From Thiohalorhabdus sp. Cl-TMA (GTDB lineage Bacteria; Pseudomonadota; Gammaproteobacteria; Thiohalorhabdales; Thiohalorhabdaceae), in the NCBI RefSeq assembly GCF_041821045.1, contig NZ_JBGUAW010000004.1, positions 62,001 to 126,000 of the forward strand: 64,000 bases of DNA, read 5' to 3'. Below, piece after piece: positions 16,201 to 25,041 of this stretch. How positions within the stretch are numbered: position 1 is the stretch's first letter; each line of letters starts with the position of its first letter. The notes below the pieces were generated by a model, which saw nothing but the letters and a program-made list of their open reading frames with translations, had not been told where the DNA came from and did not search any database. A program made the translations under genes and the position numbers.

Positions 16201-16863
16201 TTACCCTGAGGTTTCGTCAATTTTCCCCATGAGCCGGTCGGCGAACACGCCCAATACCTCGCGCCGGTGCTCCAGCCGGCAGCGCTCGCCCAGCACCACG
16301 GCCACGAGGCGCTCCAGCGCCTCCTCGAACACGTCGTTGACGATCACGTAATCGTACTCGTCGTAGTGGCTGATCTCCGCCTCCGCATCGCGCATGCGGC
16401 GCTCGATGACCGTCACGTCGTCCTGGCCCCGCCCTTCCAGGCGCTGGCGCAGGGTTTGCCGGGAGGGCGGCAGGATGAACACACTCACCGCGTCGGATAC
16501 GCGCTCGCGGATCTGCCGGGCACCCTGCCAGTCGATCTCGAGCACCACGTCATTGCCCTCGGCGCGCTCCGCCTCCACCGCCGCCCGGCTGGTGCCGTAA
16601 GAGCGGTCGAAGACCCGGGCGTGCTCCAGAAAGGCGCCTTCCTCCACGAGCCGCTCGAATCCGGCCTCGTCCACGAAATGGTAGTCCACCCCGTCCTGCT
16701 CCCCCGGGCGGGGCGGCCGAGTGGTATGGCTTACCGAGGCCACCACGTGGTCGAGGCGCTCCAGCAGGGCCCGGTACAGGGAGGTCTTGCCGGCCCCGGA
16801 GGGGGCGGAAAGGATGATCAGCAGTCCCGGCTGGCGGGGTAGATCGGCGGAGTGTGCGGGCAT
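16201..16863 (-). CDS. gmk: guanylate kinase
   Basis: The ATG at 16863 follows AAGGAGAGACC and gives 220 residues, slightly longer than E. coli Gmk (207). The P-loop is LSAPSGAGKTSL and the GMP-binding segment is VSHTTRPPRPGEQDGVDYHFV, followed by SYGTSRAAVE and LEIDWQGARQI. It phosphorylates GMP to GDP and is essential for GTP, dGTP and (p)ppGpp precursors. It heads the gmk-rpoZ-spoT run and follows yicC by 19 bp, a common arrangement. Confidence 0.97.
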   Translation of the reverse strand: MPAHSADLPRQPGLLIILSAPSGAGKTSLYRALLERLDHVVASVSHTTRPPRPGEQDGVDYHFVDEAGFERLVEEGAFLEHARVFDRSYGTSRAAVEAERAEGNDVVLEIDWQGARQIRERVSDAVSVFILPPSRQTLRQRLEGRGQDDVTVIERRMRDAEAEISHYDEYDYVIVNDVFEEALERLVAVVLGERCRLEHRREVLGVFADRLMGKIDETSG

Positions 16864-16882
16864 TGCGGTCTCTCCTTGGCGC

Positions 16883-17749
16883 TTACTCGATGTTCTGCGC
16901 CTGCTCGCGCAGCTGCTCCACCAGAACCTTGAGATCCACCACGGTCTGGCTGATGGCGGCATCGGGCGACTTGGAGCCAATGGTATTGGCCTCGCGGTTC
17001 ATCTCCTGCATGAGGAAATCCAGCCGCCGGCCCACGGCGCCGCCCTCCTCCAGGACCCGGCGGACCTCCGCGGTATGGGTGGCCAGCCGGTCCAGCTCCT
17101 CGTCCACGTCCGCCCGCTGCACCTGCATGACCACCTCTTGCTCCAGCCGGTCGGGATCCACCCGCTCGCGAAGCTCGCCGAGGCGTTCTTCCAGCCGGCT
17201 CCGGAAGGCTTCCCGGACCTGCGGCAGACGCTCCTCGATCCGGGCAAGGCCCGCATCCACGCCGTCAAGCCGCTCGTGCAAGGCATCGGAAAGGGCCTGG
17301 CCCTCGCGGGCGCGGGCCTCCACCAGCCCCTCCAGGGCGCTATCCAGGGCCTCCCGGAGGCGCCGCTGCGCCTCATCGGCATCCAGGGTGGCGGTGACCA
17401 CCACGCCGGGCCATTTCATGATCTCCGCGGTGGAAAGCTCCCCGGTGGTGCCCAGCTCGCGTTCCGCCTCCCGGCCCAGGTCCGCCAGGGAGCGGGCCAG
17501 CTCCTGATCGAGGCGCAGCCGCCCGCCTCCGCCGCCGTTCTCGGTCAGCCGCAGGGTAGCGTCCAGCTTGCCCCGCTGCAGGACCCCGCGGGCCCGCTCG
17601 CGGACCGGCGTCTCCAGGGCCCTGTAGCCGTCGGGCAGGCGCGGATTCACCTCAAGATAGCGGTGATTGACGGTACGCAGCTCCCAGACGGCCTGCTGGG
17701 ATCCCAGGTCCGCTTCGCTGCGGGCGAAGGCGGTCATGCTTCGGATCAT
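16883..17749 (-). CDS. yicC: YicC/YloC family endoribonuclease
   Basis: A 288-residue YicC protein starting MIRSMTAFARSEADL, with the conserved ELRTVNHRYLEVNPRLP near the N-terminus and the C-terminal signature RRLDFLMQEMNREANTIGSKS followed by VDLKVLVEQLREQAQN. The central part is long coiled-coil helix. YicC family members are endoribonucleases implicated in sRNA decay and stationary-phase fitness. It is first in a probable yicC-gmk-rpoZ-spoT-ridA transcription unit and diverges from rph. Confidence 0.95.
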   Translation of the reverse strand: MIRSMTAFARSEADLGSQQAVWELRTVNHRYLEVNPRLPDGYRALETPVRERARGVLQRGKLDATLRLTENGGGGGRLRLDQELARSLADLGREAERELGTTGELSTAEIMKWPGVVVTATLDADEAQRRLREALDSALEGLVEARAREGQALSDALHERLDGVDAGLARIEERLPQVREAFRSRLEERLGELRERVDPDRLEQEVVMQVQRADVDEELDRLATHTAEVRRVLEEGGAVGRRLDFLMQEMNREANTIGSKSPDAAISQTVVDLKVLVEQLREQAQNIE

Positions 17750-17912
17750 GGAGGAACCTCTGATGAACGACAGCCAGATTCGCGGTTGCCACGGCGGGCG
17801 CGGGCCCTATACTACCTGCTATAGCGCTCTGGACGAAGACACGACCTGTTCGCCCGCTACTTGCTAGCATGGGCGCCGGCCGCGGACAGGCCCGACGGAA
17901 ACGGATTGCCCA

Positions 17913-18641
17913 ATGCGCTCCAGTGGACGCCCCGCCGACGCCATGCGCAACGTGCGCTTCGAGCGGCGATACATCAAGCACGCCGAGGGCTCGGTGCTGG
18001 TAAGCTTCGGCGATACCCGGGTGCTCTGCAATGCCAGTGTTATGGACCGGGTCCCTCCCTGGCTGGTTCAGGGAAAGAGCGGCTGGGTCCATGCCGAGTA
18101 CGCCATGCTGCCCCGCGCCACCCACCAGCGGAGTCCGCGGGAGTCCCTGCGCGGCCAGGTGGGCGGCCGAACCCACGAGATACAGCGCCTGATCGCCCGC
18201 TCCCTGCGCGCAGCGGTGGACCTGCGCACCCTGGGCAAGCGCCAGATCGTCGTGGATTGCGACGTGCTGCAGGCCGACGGCGGCACGCGGACCGCGGCTA
18301 TCACCGGGGGCTTCCTGGCGCTGCGCGACGCCGTGGACACCCTGCTCGCCGACGGCACCCTCTCCCGAGACCCGGTGCGCCACCAGGTGGCCTCGGTGTC
18401 CGCCGGTATCGTGGACGGCGAGGCGGTCCTGGACCTGGACTACGACGAGGATTCCTCGGCGGACGTGGACATGAATTTCGTCCTGGTGGAGGACGGCCGC
18501 TTCGTGGAGGTGCAGGGCACCGGCGAGGCCACGCCCTTCAGCCAGGAGCAGATGGACGCCATGCGTACCCTAGCGGAACAGGGCGCACGCCGGCTCTTCG
18601 ATGCCCAGCGTGCCGCTCTGGAGGAGGAACCGGTCGGTTGA
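17913..18641 (+). CDS. rph: ribonuclease PH
   Basis: A 242-residue protein that aligns along its length with E. coli RNase [61 protein letters not shown] and [18 protein letters not shown] are all present, including the phosphate-binding Arg and catalytic Asp. It trims tRNA 3' ends phosphorolytically. It heads a five-gene run (rph, mltA, rdgB, hemW, a cyclotransferase), and its stop codon overlaps the TTG start of mltA. Confidence 0.97.
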   Translation: MRSSGRPADAMRNVRFERRYIKHAEGSVLVSFGDTRVLCNASVMDRVPPWLVQGKSGWVHAEYAMLPRATHQRSPRESLRGQVGGRTHEIQRLIARSLRAAVDLRTLGKRQIVVDCDVLQADGGTRTAAITGGFLALRDAVDTLLADGTLSRDPVRHQVASVSAGIVDGEAVLDLDYDEDSSADVDMNFVLVEDGRFVEVQGTGEATPFSQEQMDAMRTLAEQGARRLFDAQRAALEEEPVG

Positions 18642-19861
18642 GCCCTTTTTCCATCGGGCAGGCGGCTGCCCGGCCCGTGGCAGTTTTCGCGCTCCTGCTC
18701 CTCATGGCGGCCTGCGCCACACTGGAGCCCCCCAAGGAAAAGCCCCGCGAGCCGGGTGTCGGCCCCATGGTGCCCTGGTCGAAGGTCCCGGGCTGGAAGG
18801 CGGGCAGCCAGGCCGAAGCCTGGCCCGCCCTGCTCGCCACCTGCGAGCGCCTCGGCAGCACGCCCGACTGGCGGGCCATCTGCGACGAGGCGGAGCTCTA
18901 TCCGAACCCCAGTGACGCCCAGGCGCGCTTCTTCATGCGCACGCGCTTCACGCCGCACCGCATGGTGGGGGGCGGAGACGACGACCGGGGCCTGATCACC
19001 GGCTACTACGTGCCCCTGCTGAACGGCAGCTTCGAGCCCACCGAGCGCTACCGGTACCCGCTCTACGAGCCCCCCGAGGATCTGCTGCACATCAACCTGG
19101 GCGCCCGCTTCGTGCGGCTCGCCGGCGAGCGGGTCCGCGGCCGCCTCAACGGGAATCAGGAGGTGGTGCCCTACTACGACCGCGCCCGGATCGAGAGCGA
19201 CGCCCAACCCCTGTCCGGTAACGAGCTGCTCTGGGTGGACAACCGCATCGACCGGTTCTTCCTGCACATCCAGGGCTCCGGCCGAATCCGGCTACCCGAC
19301 GGCGAGGTGGTCAAGGTGGGCTACGCGGACCAGAACGGGCGCCGTTACGTCTCCATTGGCAAGGTCCTGATCGACCGCGGCGACCTCACCAGCGAAGAGG
19401 TCTCCCTGCCCGCCATCCGGTCGTGGCTCCACAGCCATCCGGGCCGGGTCCGCCCCCTGTTGAACGAGAACCCCAGCTACGTCTTCTTCGCCCTGCGCGA
19501 AACGAACCTCGGCGGCCCGCTGGGCTCTCTCGGCGTGCCGCTGACGCCGCGCCGCTCTTTGGCCGTGGACCCGGACCACATTCCCCTCGGATCCCCCGTA
19601 TGGATGACCACTAAGCTGCCGGCCCCCGACCACAGCGACGAGCAGCGGCCCTATCGCCGTTTGACCTTCGCCCAGGACACCGGCGGGGCGATTAACGGGG
19701 CCGTGCGGGCGGACCTTTTCACCGGGCAGGGTGTCCCAGGAGAATGGCTTGCCGGGCGCATGAAGGACGACGGGCGGCTCTACCTGTTCCGGCCCGCCTG
19801 GAAGTACAAGCCCGCCGGGACGCAGGTGGCCGGGGAGCCGGCACCGGACGGCTCCGGCTAG
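18638..19861 (+). CDS. mltA: membrane-bound lytic murein transglycosylase A (lipoprotein)
   Basis: I place the start at a TTG overlapping the rph stop (TTGA), with GGAGGAAC 8 bp upstream, giving 407 residues. A signal ending in the lipobox LLMAAC anchors the protein by lipid, probably to the outer membrane. The MltA domain contains [32 protein letters not shown] and [13 protein letters not shown]; the 3D barrel at the end has [20 protein letters not shown] with the catalytic Asp. It cleaves peptidoglycan glycan strands to anhydromuropeptides. Coupling to rph probably reflects operon compaction rather than function. Confidence 0.95.
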   Translation: MSPFSIGQAAARPVAVFALLLLMAACATLEPPKEKPREPGVGPMVPWSKVPGWKAGSQAEAWPALLATCERLGSTPDWRAICDEAELYPNPSDAQARFFMRTRFTPHRMVGGGDDDRGLITGYYVPLLNGSFEPTERYRYPLYEPPEDLLHINLGARFVRLAGERVRGRLNGNQEVVPYYDRARIESDAQPLSGNELLWVDNRIDRFFLHIQGSGRIRLPDGEVVKVGYADQNGRRYVSIGKVLIDRGDLTSEEVSLPAIRSWLHSHPGRVRPLLNENPSYVFFALRETNLGGPLGSLGVPLTPRRSLAVDPDHIPLGSPVWMTTKLPAPDHSDEQRPYRRLTFAQDTGGAINGAVRADLFTGQGVPGEWLAGRMKDDGRLYLFRPAWKYKPAGTQVAGEPAPDGSG

Positions 19862-19886
19862 GATATACGGAACCATGGGAGCAACG

Positions 19887-20489
19887 ATGCAAGAAGTGGT
19901 TGTCGCCACGGGGAACGCCGGCAAGCTGGGCGAGCTCAACGAGCTGCTGGCGCCCCTGGGCTGGCGGGCTCGTCCGCAGGGCGATTTCGGAGTGGAGGGC
20001 CCGGAGGAGACCGGCCTGACCTTCGTCGAGAACGCCCTCCTCAAGGCCCGGCACGCGGCAAGGGAGACCGGCCTGCCTGCCCTGGCCGACGACTCGGGGC
20101 TGGCGGTGGCGGCGCTGGACGGCGCCCCCGGCATCTACTCCAGCCGCTACGCCGGGGCCGGCGCTTCCGACGCCGACAATCTGGACATGCTGCTGACCAC
20201 CCTCGGTGATACCCCGGAGGAAGCGCGGAACGCCTTCTTCTACTGCACCCTGGTGCTGCTGCACGGCGCCGAGGACCCCTGCCCACTGATCGCCGAGGGG
20301 CGCTGGCCGGGCCGCATCACCCGGGAGCCCGCCGGAGCCGGGGGCTTCGGCTACGACCCGGTCTTCCTCGTGCCGGAGCGCGGGGTGACCGCCGCTCAGC
20401 TGGATCCCGAGGAAAAATCCCGCCTTTCCCACCGCGGCCGGGCCATGCAAGCCCTGCGCGAACGCCTCACGGAGGAGGGGCGCGGTTGA
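19887..20489 (+). CDS. rdgB: XTP/dITP pyrophosphatase RdgB (Ham1)
   Basis: The ATG at 19887 has GGAG at ideal spacing and gives [13 protein letters not shown], as in E. coli RdgB; an ATG 12 bp earlier lacks a ribosome site. The 200-residue product has [25 protein letters not shown] with the catalytic Asp, [10 protein letters not shown] and [14 protein letters not shown]. It removes dITP, XTP and dHAPTP from nucleotide pools. Its stop overlaps the hemW start (TTGA). rph-rdgB-hemW order is conserved in gammaproteobacteria. Confidence 0.97.
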   Translation: MQEVVVATGNAGKLGELNELLAPLGWRARPQGDFGVEGPEETGLTFVENALLKARHAARETGLPALADDSGLAVAALDGAPGIYSSRYAGAGASDADNLDMLLTTLGDTPEEARNAFFYCTLVLLHGAEDPCPLIAEGRWPGRITREPAGAGGFGYDPVFLVPERGVTAAQLDPEEKSRLSHRGRAMQALRERLTEEGRG

Positions 20490-21640
20490 CCCCGCCGCGC
20501 CCCGCGGACGTGCCGCTGGGCATCTACGTGCACGTCCCCTTCTGCCTGAAGAAGTGCCCCTACTGCGACTTCAACTCGCATGCCCGGGAAGGGGCCCTCC
20601 CCGAATCCGCCTACCTGGAGGCGCTGCGGACCGAGCTGCGCCGCCGCGCCCCCTTGGCCGGGACCCGGCGGGCGGGGAGCGTGTTCTTCGGCGGCGGCAC
20701 CCCCTCCCTCTTCGGGGGCGGCTTCTACGCCGCGATCCTGGAGGAGCTGGAGCGCTTCGTGGGCCTCGCCGACGACTGCGAGATCACCCTGGAGGCCAAC
20801 CCGGGCGCCAGCGAGGCGGATCGCTTCGCGGCCTTCCGCGCCGCCGGTATCAACCGGCTGAGCGTTGGCGTGCAATCCCTGGATGACGACTCCCTGAAAC
20901 GCCTGGGGCGCGTCCATTCCGCCGACGAGGCCCGCCGGGCGGTGGCCGCGGCCCGCGAGGCCGGCTTCGACAACCTCAACCTCGATCTCATGTTCGGCCT
21001 TCCCGGGCAAACCCCCGAGGGTGCCGTGGCCGACCTGGCGGGCTTACTGGCCCTGGCGCCCGAGCACATCGCGCTCTACCAGCTCACCATCGAGCCCAAC
21101 ACGGTCTTCTCCGCCCGGCCACCCGCACTGCCCGAGGACGATACGGTGGCCGACACCGAGATCGCCCTGCGAGACCGGCTGGCGGAGGCCGGCTTCCGGC
21201 ACTACGAGACCTCCAATCACGCCCTGCCGGGCCGGGCCTGCCGGCACAACCGCAACTACTGGGAGTTCGGCGATTACCTGGGCCTGGGCGCCGGGGCCCA
21301 CGGCAAGCTCACCACCGGCGACGGCATCCTGCGTACCCGCAATTTCGCCGGACCGGAGGCCTACATGCGTGCTGCGGCGGACGGCGACCCCGCCGTGGAG
21401 CGCCACCAGCCGGAAGCCGCCGACCTGCCCGGGGAATTCGCCCTGAACGTCCTTCGGCTCAACGATGGCGTCCCAACGCGGCTGTTCCCGGAGCGCACCG
21501 GTCTGCCCGCCGACCATCTGGCGGCTCCCCGCGCCGAGGCGGAGCGCCTCGGCCTGCTCCATCCCGACCCGGCCCACCTGGCGCCCACGGAGCGAGGTCG
21601 GACCTTCCTCAATGACCTCATCGGGCTGTTTCTGGAATAA
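20486..21640 (+). CDS. hemW: radical SAM heme chaperone HemW
   Basis: A TTG start overlaps the rdgB stop, with GAGGAGGGGCG upstream. The 384-residue protein has the HemW radical SAM motif [12 protein letters not shown] (C20, C24, C27) at normal spacing, [22 protein letters not shown] and [12 protein letters not shown]. It lacks the extra Cys residue needed by coproporphyrinogen dehydrogenase HemN (CxxxCxxCxC), so a heme-transfer role is the better call. Heme biosynthesis genes are in the same window, about 4 kb away on the other strand. Confidence 0.93.
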   Translation: MTPPRPADVPLGIYVHVPFCLKKCPYCDFNSHAREGALPESAYLEALRTELRRRAPLAGTRRAGSVFFGGGTPSLFGGGFYAAILEELERFVGLADDCEITLEANPGASEADRFAAFRAAGINRLSVGVQSLDDDSLKRLGRVHSADEARRAVAAAREAGFDNLNLDLMFGLPGQTPEGAVADLAGLLALAPEHIALYQLTIEPNTVFSARPPALPEDDTVADTEIALRDRLAEAGFRHYETSNHALPGRACRHNRNYWEFGDYLGLGAGAHGKLTTGDGILRTRNFAGPEAYMRAAADGDPAVERHQPEAADLPGEFALNVLRLNDGVPTRLFPERTGLPADHLAAPRAEAERLGLLHPDPAHLAPTERGRTFLNDLIGLFLE

Positions 21641-21707
21641 CCAGCAGCCCCTCCCGGTCCGTGCTATGGCAGCTTGTACAGTATCCCCCTGGGCCAGGAG
21701 CACTGGA

Positions 21708-22103
21708 ATGCGCGTCTTCGTCTACGGCACCCTGAAGCCCGGCCACGCCAACTGGCGGCGCCTCTTACAGGGCCGCGTGGGAAGGTGGCGGGCCGGCAAG
21801 ATCGAGGGGCGGCTTTTCGATCTTTCCCTGGGGTTTCCCGCCGCCGTTACCGGATCGGGCTGGGTGCACGGCTATATCCTGCACCTGACCGAGCCGCTGC
21901 TCGCCCTGGTGGACGACCTGGAGGGCTTCTCCCCCGGGCGCCCCCCTGCGCGCAACAACTACAACCGCCGGCAAGTGCCCGGCTTCACGCCGCAGGGGGC
22001 GCCGCTGGGGCGCGTTCACGCCTATTTCATGGAGCCGGACAAGGTGGAACGGCTGGGGGGAACGGAGCTACCGGGCGGGGTCTGGCGGCCGCTGACGGAA
22101 TAG
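21708..22103 (+). CDS. gamma-glutamylcyclotransferase (AIG2-like) family protein
   Basis: The ATG at 21708 gives 131 residues starting MRVFVYGTLKPGHAN, the hallmark YGTL entry of the cyclotransferase fold. LFDLSLGFPAAV, the acidic VDDLEGF and VHAYFM follow in the expected order. The family includes AIG2/YtfP proteins, which release 5-oxoproline from gamma-glutamyl compounds; the exact substrate is unknown. It is 67 bp downstream of hemW on the same strand and converges on trmB. Confidence 0.85.
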   Translation: MRVFVYGTLKPGHANWRRLLQGRVGRWRAGKIEGRLFDLSLGFPAAVTGSGWVHGYILHLTEPLLALVDDLEGFSPGRPPARNNYNRRQVPGFTPQGAPLGRVHAYFMEPDKVERLGGTELPGGVWRPLTE

Positions 22104-22139
22104 GCCGGACGGCGGGCCCGCCCTTCCGGCAAGGGGGGC

Positions 22140-22841
22140 TCAGAGGCGCCGATAGTGCAGGTCGTAGACCTCGTGGCCGCGCTGTTCGCCGCGCTCCTCG
22201 AACTTGGTGGGCGGGCGGTCCGGGCAGCGCGGGGCAAAGGCGCCTGGCCCGTGGATGTTCGCGTAGCGGGGGTGCGCCTCCATGACCTCCACCATCCATT
22301 GGGCGTAATCCGCCCAGTCGGTGGCCAGGAAGAGGTCCGCGCCGGGGGCCAGACGCTCCGCCAGTAGGTCCAGGAAAGGCGCCTGGATCAGGCGTCGCTT
22401 CTTGTGGCGCTCCTTGGACCAGGGGTCGGGGAAGAAGATATAGCAGGCCGCTAGGCTTCCGTCGGGCACCTGGTCGGCGAGGAAATCCACCGCATCCACG
22501 AGGCCCACGCGGACGTTGTCCAGCCCTTCCGCCTCCAGGGAGAGCAGGAGCTTGCCCACGCCCGGCGGATAGACGTCGAGCCCCACCCAGTTCCAGTTGG
22601 GGTGCCTACCGGCCATGCCCACCAGCGCCTCGCCACCGCCGATGCCGATCTCCAGGGCCACCGGGGCCTCGCGGCCGAACAGCGCCGGCCAGTCAGCGAC
22701 ACGCGGCGCTTCCGGAACGGCGAACCGGGGGAGCAGCTCCTCCAGGGCGCGCTGCTGGCCCTTGGTCAGGCGCCCCTTGCGCAGGACATAGCTGCGGATG
22801 GCGCGCTCCGGCCGCTGGTGCTGGGAAGGATGATCCGACAT
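22140..22841 (-). CDS. trmB: tRNA (guanine-N7)-methyltransferase TrmB
   Basis: A 233-residue TrmB. An N-terminal basic extension (RAIRSYVLRKGRLTKGQQRALEEL) is typical. The SAM site is LEIGIGGGEALVGMA; WVGLDVYPPGVGKLL, CYIFFPDPWSKERHKKRRLIQ and LFLATDWADYAQWM contain the catalytic and guanine-binding residues; and the end FEERGEQRGHEVYDLHYRR is the family C-terminal signature. It forms m7G46 in tRNA. It appears monocistronic; an interspersed repeat lies between it and the next gene upstream on the right. Confidence 0.97.
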   Translation of the reverse strand: MSDHPSQHQRPERAIRSYVLRKGRLTKGQQRALEELLPRFAVPEAPRVADWPALFGREAPVALEIGIGGGEALVGMAGRHPNWNWVGLDVYPPGVGKLLLSLEAEGLDNVRVGLVDAVDFLADQVPDGSLAACYIFFPDPWSKERHKKRRLIQAPFLDLLAERLAPGADLFLATDWADYAQWMVEVMEAHPRYANIHGPGAFAPRCPDRPPTKFEERGEQRGHEVYDLHYRRL

Positions 22842-22890
22842 GGGCTCCCGCGTTCAAGAGGTAGAGACAGGGTGATCCACCCTACCAGAA

Positions 22891-23000
22891 AACGGAAACG
22901 CCAAGGATGCCAAGGGGAACGGGCCATGTCGGAGAAAGCGTGCGCGATTGGCCGCCTTCTTGGCTCCTCGGGGCCCTGGCCGTTTCCCCGTTCCCGGGGC
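22891..23000. repeat. CGCCAAG-type interspersed repeat, copy A
   Basis: Between trmB and the epimerase: AACGCCAAGGATGCCAAGG on the left and an imperfect inverted counterpart (CTTCTTGGCTCCTCGG, then GGCCGTTTCCCCG) on the right. The same motifs recur at 34048-34090 and 52326-52490. Copy A overlaps no recognised gene apart from a few bases near the epimerase end. Confidence 0.6.
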
Positions 23001-23007
23001 TGCGGCT

Positions 23008-23922
23008 CTACAGCCTTCCCTCTTCCCGCAGGCTGCACCGAACAGCGGCTTCCAGATCCGTGTGGACGGGCTCCCAGCCCAGCTCCCCGCCGGCCCGGCG
23101 GATGCTGCAGCGGCGGGATTCCTCCAGGAAGGAAAGGCGCATGGCGGAGAGCTCCCGGTAGGCCGTCTCGGGGCTGACGGGCGGCGGGAGGGGGACGCCG
23201 AGCACGGCGGCCACCGCCTCCAGCAGGGCCCCCTGGCGACGGTCCACGCCGTCACAGGCGTTATAGGCCCGGTTGGGACGCCCCTGGCGCAGGGCGGCCA
23301 GCACCAGGCGCACCAGATCGTCCACGTGGATGGCGTTGGTAAAGCGGGGCTCCGGCCAGTCCACCCGCAAACCTTCCCCGGCCCGGATCCGCTCCACCGG
23401 GAGGCGTCCGGGGCCGTAGATGCCGGAGACCCGGAGGATCTGGACACTGGTGGCATGGCGGGCGCCGAAGGCCCGCACCTGCCGCTCGGCATCCTGTCGT
23501 CGGCGGGCACGGTCCGTACCGGGAGCCAAGGGGGTGGTCTCGGGGGTCAGGATCCCGCCCCGATTGCCGTAGACCCCGGTGGTGCTCAGATAGACGAGGC
23601 GGTCCGGCGGGTGGTGGGCCAGGCGGGCCAGAAGCCGGGCCATGCGGTAGTCACGCAGGCCCCCGCGGCCGGGCGGGAAGGCGCACACCATGGCGGACGC
23701 CGGCACCGGGAATTTCCCGCCCGAGGCGGTGTCCAGATCGAGATGGAAAGGCTCCACCCCCTCGGGCCATTCCACCACCGAGGTACGCCGTCCGGCGAAC
23801 ACCCGATGGCCCGCGGCGGCCAGAACCGCCGCTAGACGGGCTCCGACGTAGCCGCAGCCCGCTATGGCCACCGCGGGGTGGCGCTTTTGGGCCCTCTGTG
23901 CATGCGGTACCATTTCAGCCAT
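23008..23922 (-). CDS. NAD(P)-dependent epimerase/reductase, extended SDR (YeeZ-like)
   Basis: A 304-residue extended SDR. The N-terminus has VAIAGCGYVGARLAAVLAAAGH (GxGxxG, NAD(P) site), an Arg after the second strand (AGRRTS) suggesting NADP preference, and VYLSTTGVYGNRGG with the catalytic Ser/Thr and YxxxK-like region. The pattern resembles the YeeZ branch of SDRs rather than a specific sugar epimerase. It is divergent from the ferredoxin-reductase gene with a short 61-bp gap. Substrate unknown. Confidence 0.8.
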   Translation of the reverse strand: MAEMVPHAQRAQKRHPAVAIAGCGYVGARLAAVLAAAGHRVFAGRRTSVVEWPEGVEPFHLDLDTASGGKFPVPASAMVCAFPPGRGGLRDYRMARLLARLAHHPPDRLVYLSTTGVYGNRGGILTPETTPLAPGTDRARRRQDAERQVRAFGARHATSVQILRVSGIYGPGRLPVERIRAGEGLRVDWPEPRFTNAIHVDDLVRLVLAALRQGRPNRAYNACDGVDRRQGALLEAVAAVLGVPLPPPVSPETAYRELSAMRLSFLEESRRCSIRRAGGELGWEPVHTDLEAAVRCSLREEGRL

Positions 23923-23983
23923 CCGATTCTTTCAATCCGAGCGCGTAATAGAAAACCATTCACCGAAAAGGCAAACCGTTCTC

Positions 23984-24997
23984 ATGGCGTATACGGTCAA
24001 GCTGGAGCCCAGCGGCAAACAGTTCGAGGTCGAGCCGGGACAGAGCATCCTGGATGCGGCCATGCACCACGGCGTCAACCTCCCCTACGGGTGCCGCAAC
24101 GGAGCCTGCGGGGACTGCAAGGGGAAGCTGGTCTCGGGACAGGTGGACTACGGCCAGTACAAGCCCACCGCCATGAGCGAGGAAGAGCGCGCCCAGGGAT
24201 CGGCCCTGTTCTGTCAGGCGCAGCCGCAATCCGATCTAGTGATCGAGGCCTACGAGATCGACGACGCCCGGAAGGCCGAGGTCCGGCGACTGCCGTGCCG
24301 GGTCCACGAAGCCCGCAAGCTGACCCACGACATCATGGAGGTCAGCCTCAAGCTGCCCTCCGCGGAGCGGCTGCAGTACCTGGCGGGCCAGTACATCGAG
24401 GTCATCCTGAAGGACGGTCGGCGACGGGCCTTCTCCATCGCCAACACGCCCCTGCACGACGAGCTCCTGACCGTGCACATCCGCTACGTCCCCGGCGGCG
24501 AGTTCACCGAGCACGTCTTCGAGCACCTCAAGCCCAAGGAGATCTGGAACTTCGAGGGGCCGCTGGGCGATTTCTATCTGCGCGACAGCGACCGGCCGGC
24601 GATCCTGGTGGCCGGCGGTACCGGACTCGGCCCCATCAAGGCCATTCTGGAGACCGCCTTCGAGGAGGGCGTGGAGCGCGACTTCCACCTGTTCTTCGGC
24701 GTCCGCGCCCAGCGCGACCTCTATCTCACCGAGCTCCTCGACCAGTGGCAGCAGGAGCATGCCAATTTCCGGTGGACGCCCGCCCTCTCCGATCCCACCG
24801 AGGAGGACACCCACTGGACCGGCGACACGGGCTACATCCACGACGTGCTGCCGCGGTACTACGGGGATCTCTCCGGGCACGAGGGCTACCTTGCCGGACC
24901 GCCGCCCATGGTGGACGCCGCCAGCGAGACCCTGAAGCAGCTGGGCGTGGACAAGGACCGGCTCTTCTCCGACGCCTTCACCTACTCCACGGAATAG
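23984..24997 (+). CDS. 2Fe-2S ferredoxin-fused FAD/NAD(P)H reductase (AscD-like)
   Basis: The ATG at 23984 gives 337 residues. The N-terminal plant-type ferredoxin has C37, C42, C45 and C77 in YGCRNGACGDCKGK...LFCQAQ. An FNR-like FAD domain (YIEVILKDGRRRAFSIANTP) and an NAD domain (AILVAGGTGLGPIKAIL, with the C-terminal YLAGPPPMVDAA) follow. This architecture matches CDP-6-deoxy-delta-3,4-glucoseen reductase and reductase components of oxygenases. It probably passes electrons from NAD(P)H through FAD to the 2Fe-2S cluster. No oxygenase partner is nearby, and some members act as stand-alone reductases of UbiB/UbiF-like or aromatic hydroxylase systems. Confidence 0.9.
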   Translation: MAYTVKLEPSGKQFEVEPGQSILDAAMHHGVNLPYGCRNGACGDCKGKLVSGQVDYGQYKPTAMSEEERAQGSALFCQAQPQSDLVIEAYEIDDARKAEVRRLPCRVHEARKLTHDIMEVSLKLPSAERLQYLAGQYIEVILKDGRRRAFSIANTPLHDELLTVHIRYVPGGEFTEHVFEHLKPKEIWNFEGPLGDFYLRDSDRPAILVAGGTGLGPIKAILETAFEEGVERDFHLFFGVRAQRDLYLTELLDQWQQEHANFRWTPALSDPTEEDTHWTGDTGYIHDVLPRYYGDLSGHEGYLAGPPPMVDAASETLKQLGVDKDRLFSDAFTYSTE

Positions 24998-25001
24998 CCA
25001 G

Positions 25002-25036
25002 CGGAGCCCGCCGGCTCGACGCCGGGCCGGCTCCCT
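25002..25036. terminator. imperfect hairpin between converging genes
   Basis: GGAGCCCGCCGGC, loop TCGAC, GCCGGGCCGGCTCC between the reductase stop and hemY. It lacks a T-tract, so termination is uncertain. Confidence 0.35.
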
Positions 25037-25041
25037 GCCGC

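Noticed and set aside
13715-16351. 878-codon open frame antisense to spoT and rpoZ
   Set aside because: Antisense shadow of two certain genes.
17861-18637. In-frame extension upstream of mltA
   Set aside because: It lies inside rph in another frame and is Arg/Pro/Gly-rich nonsense; the lipobox fixes the real start near 18638.
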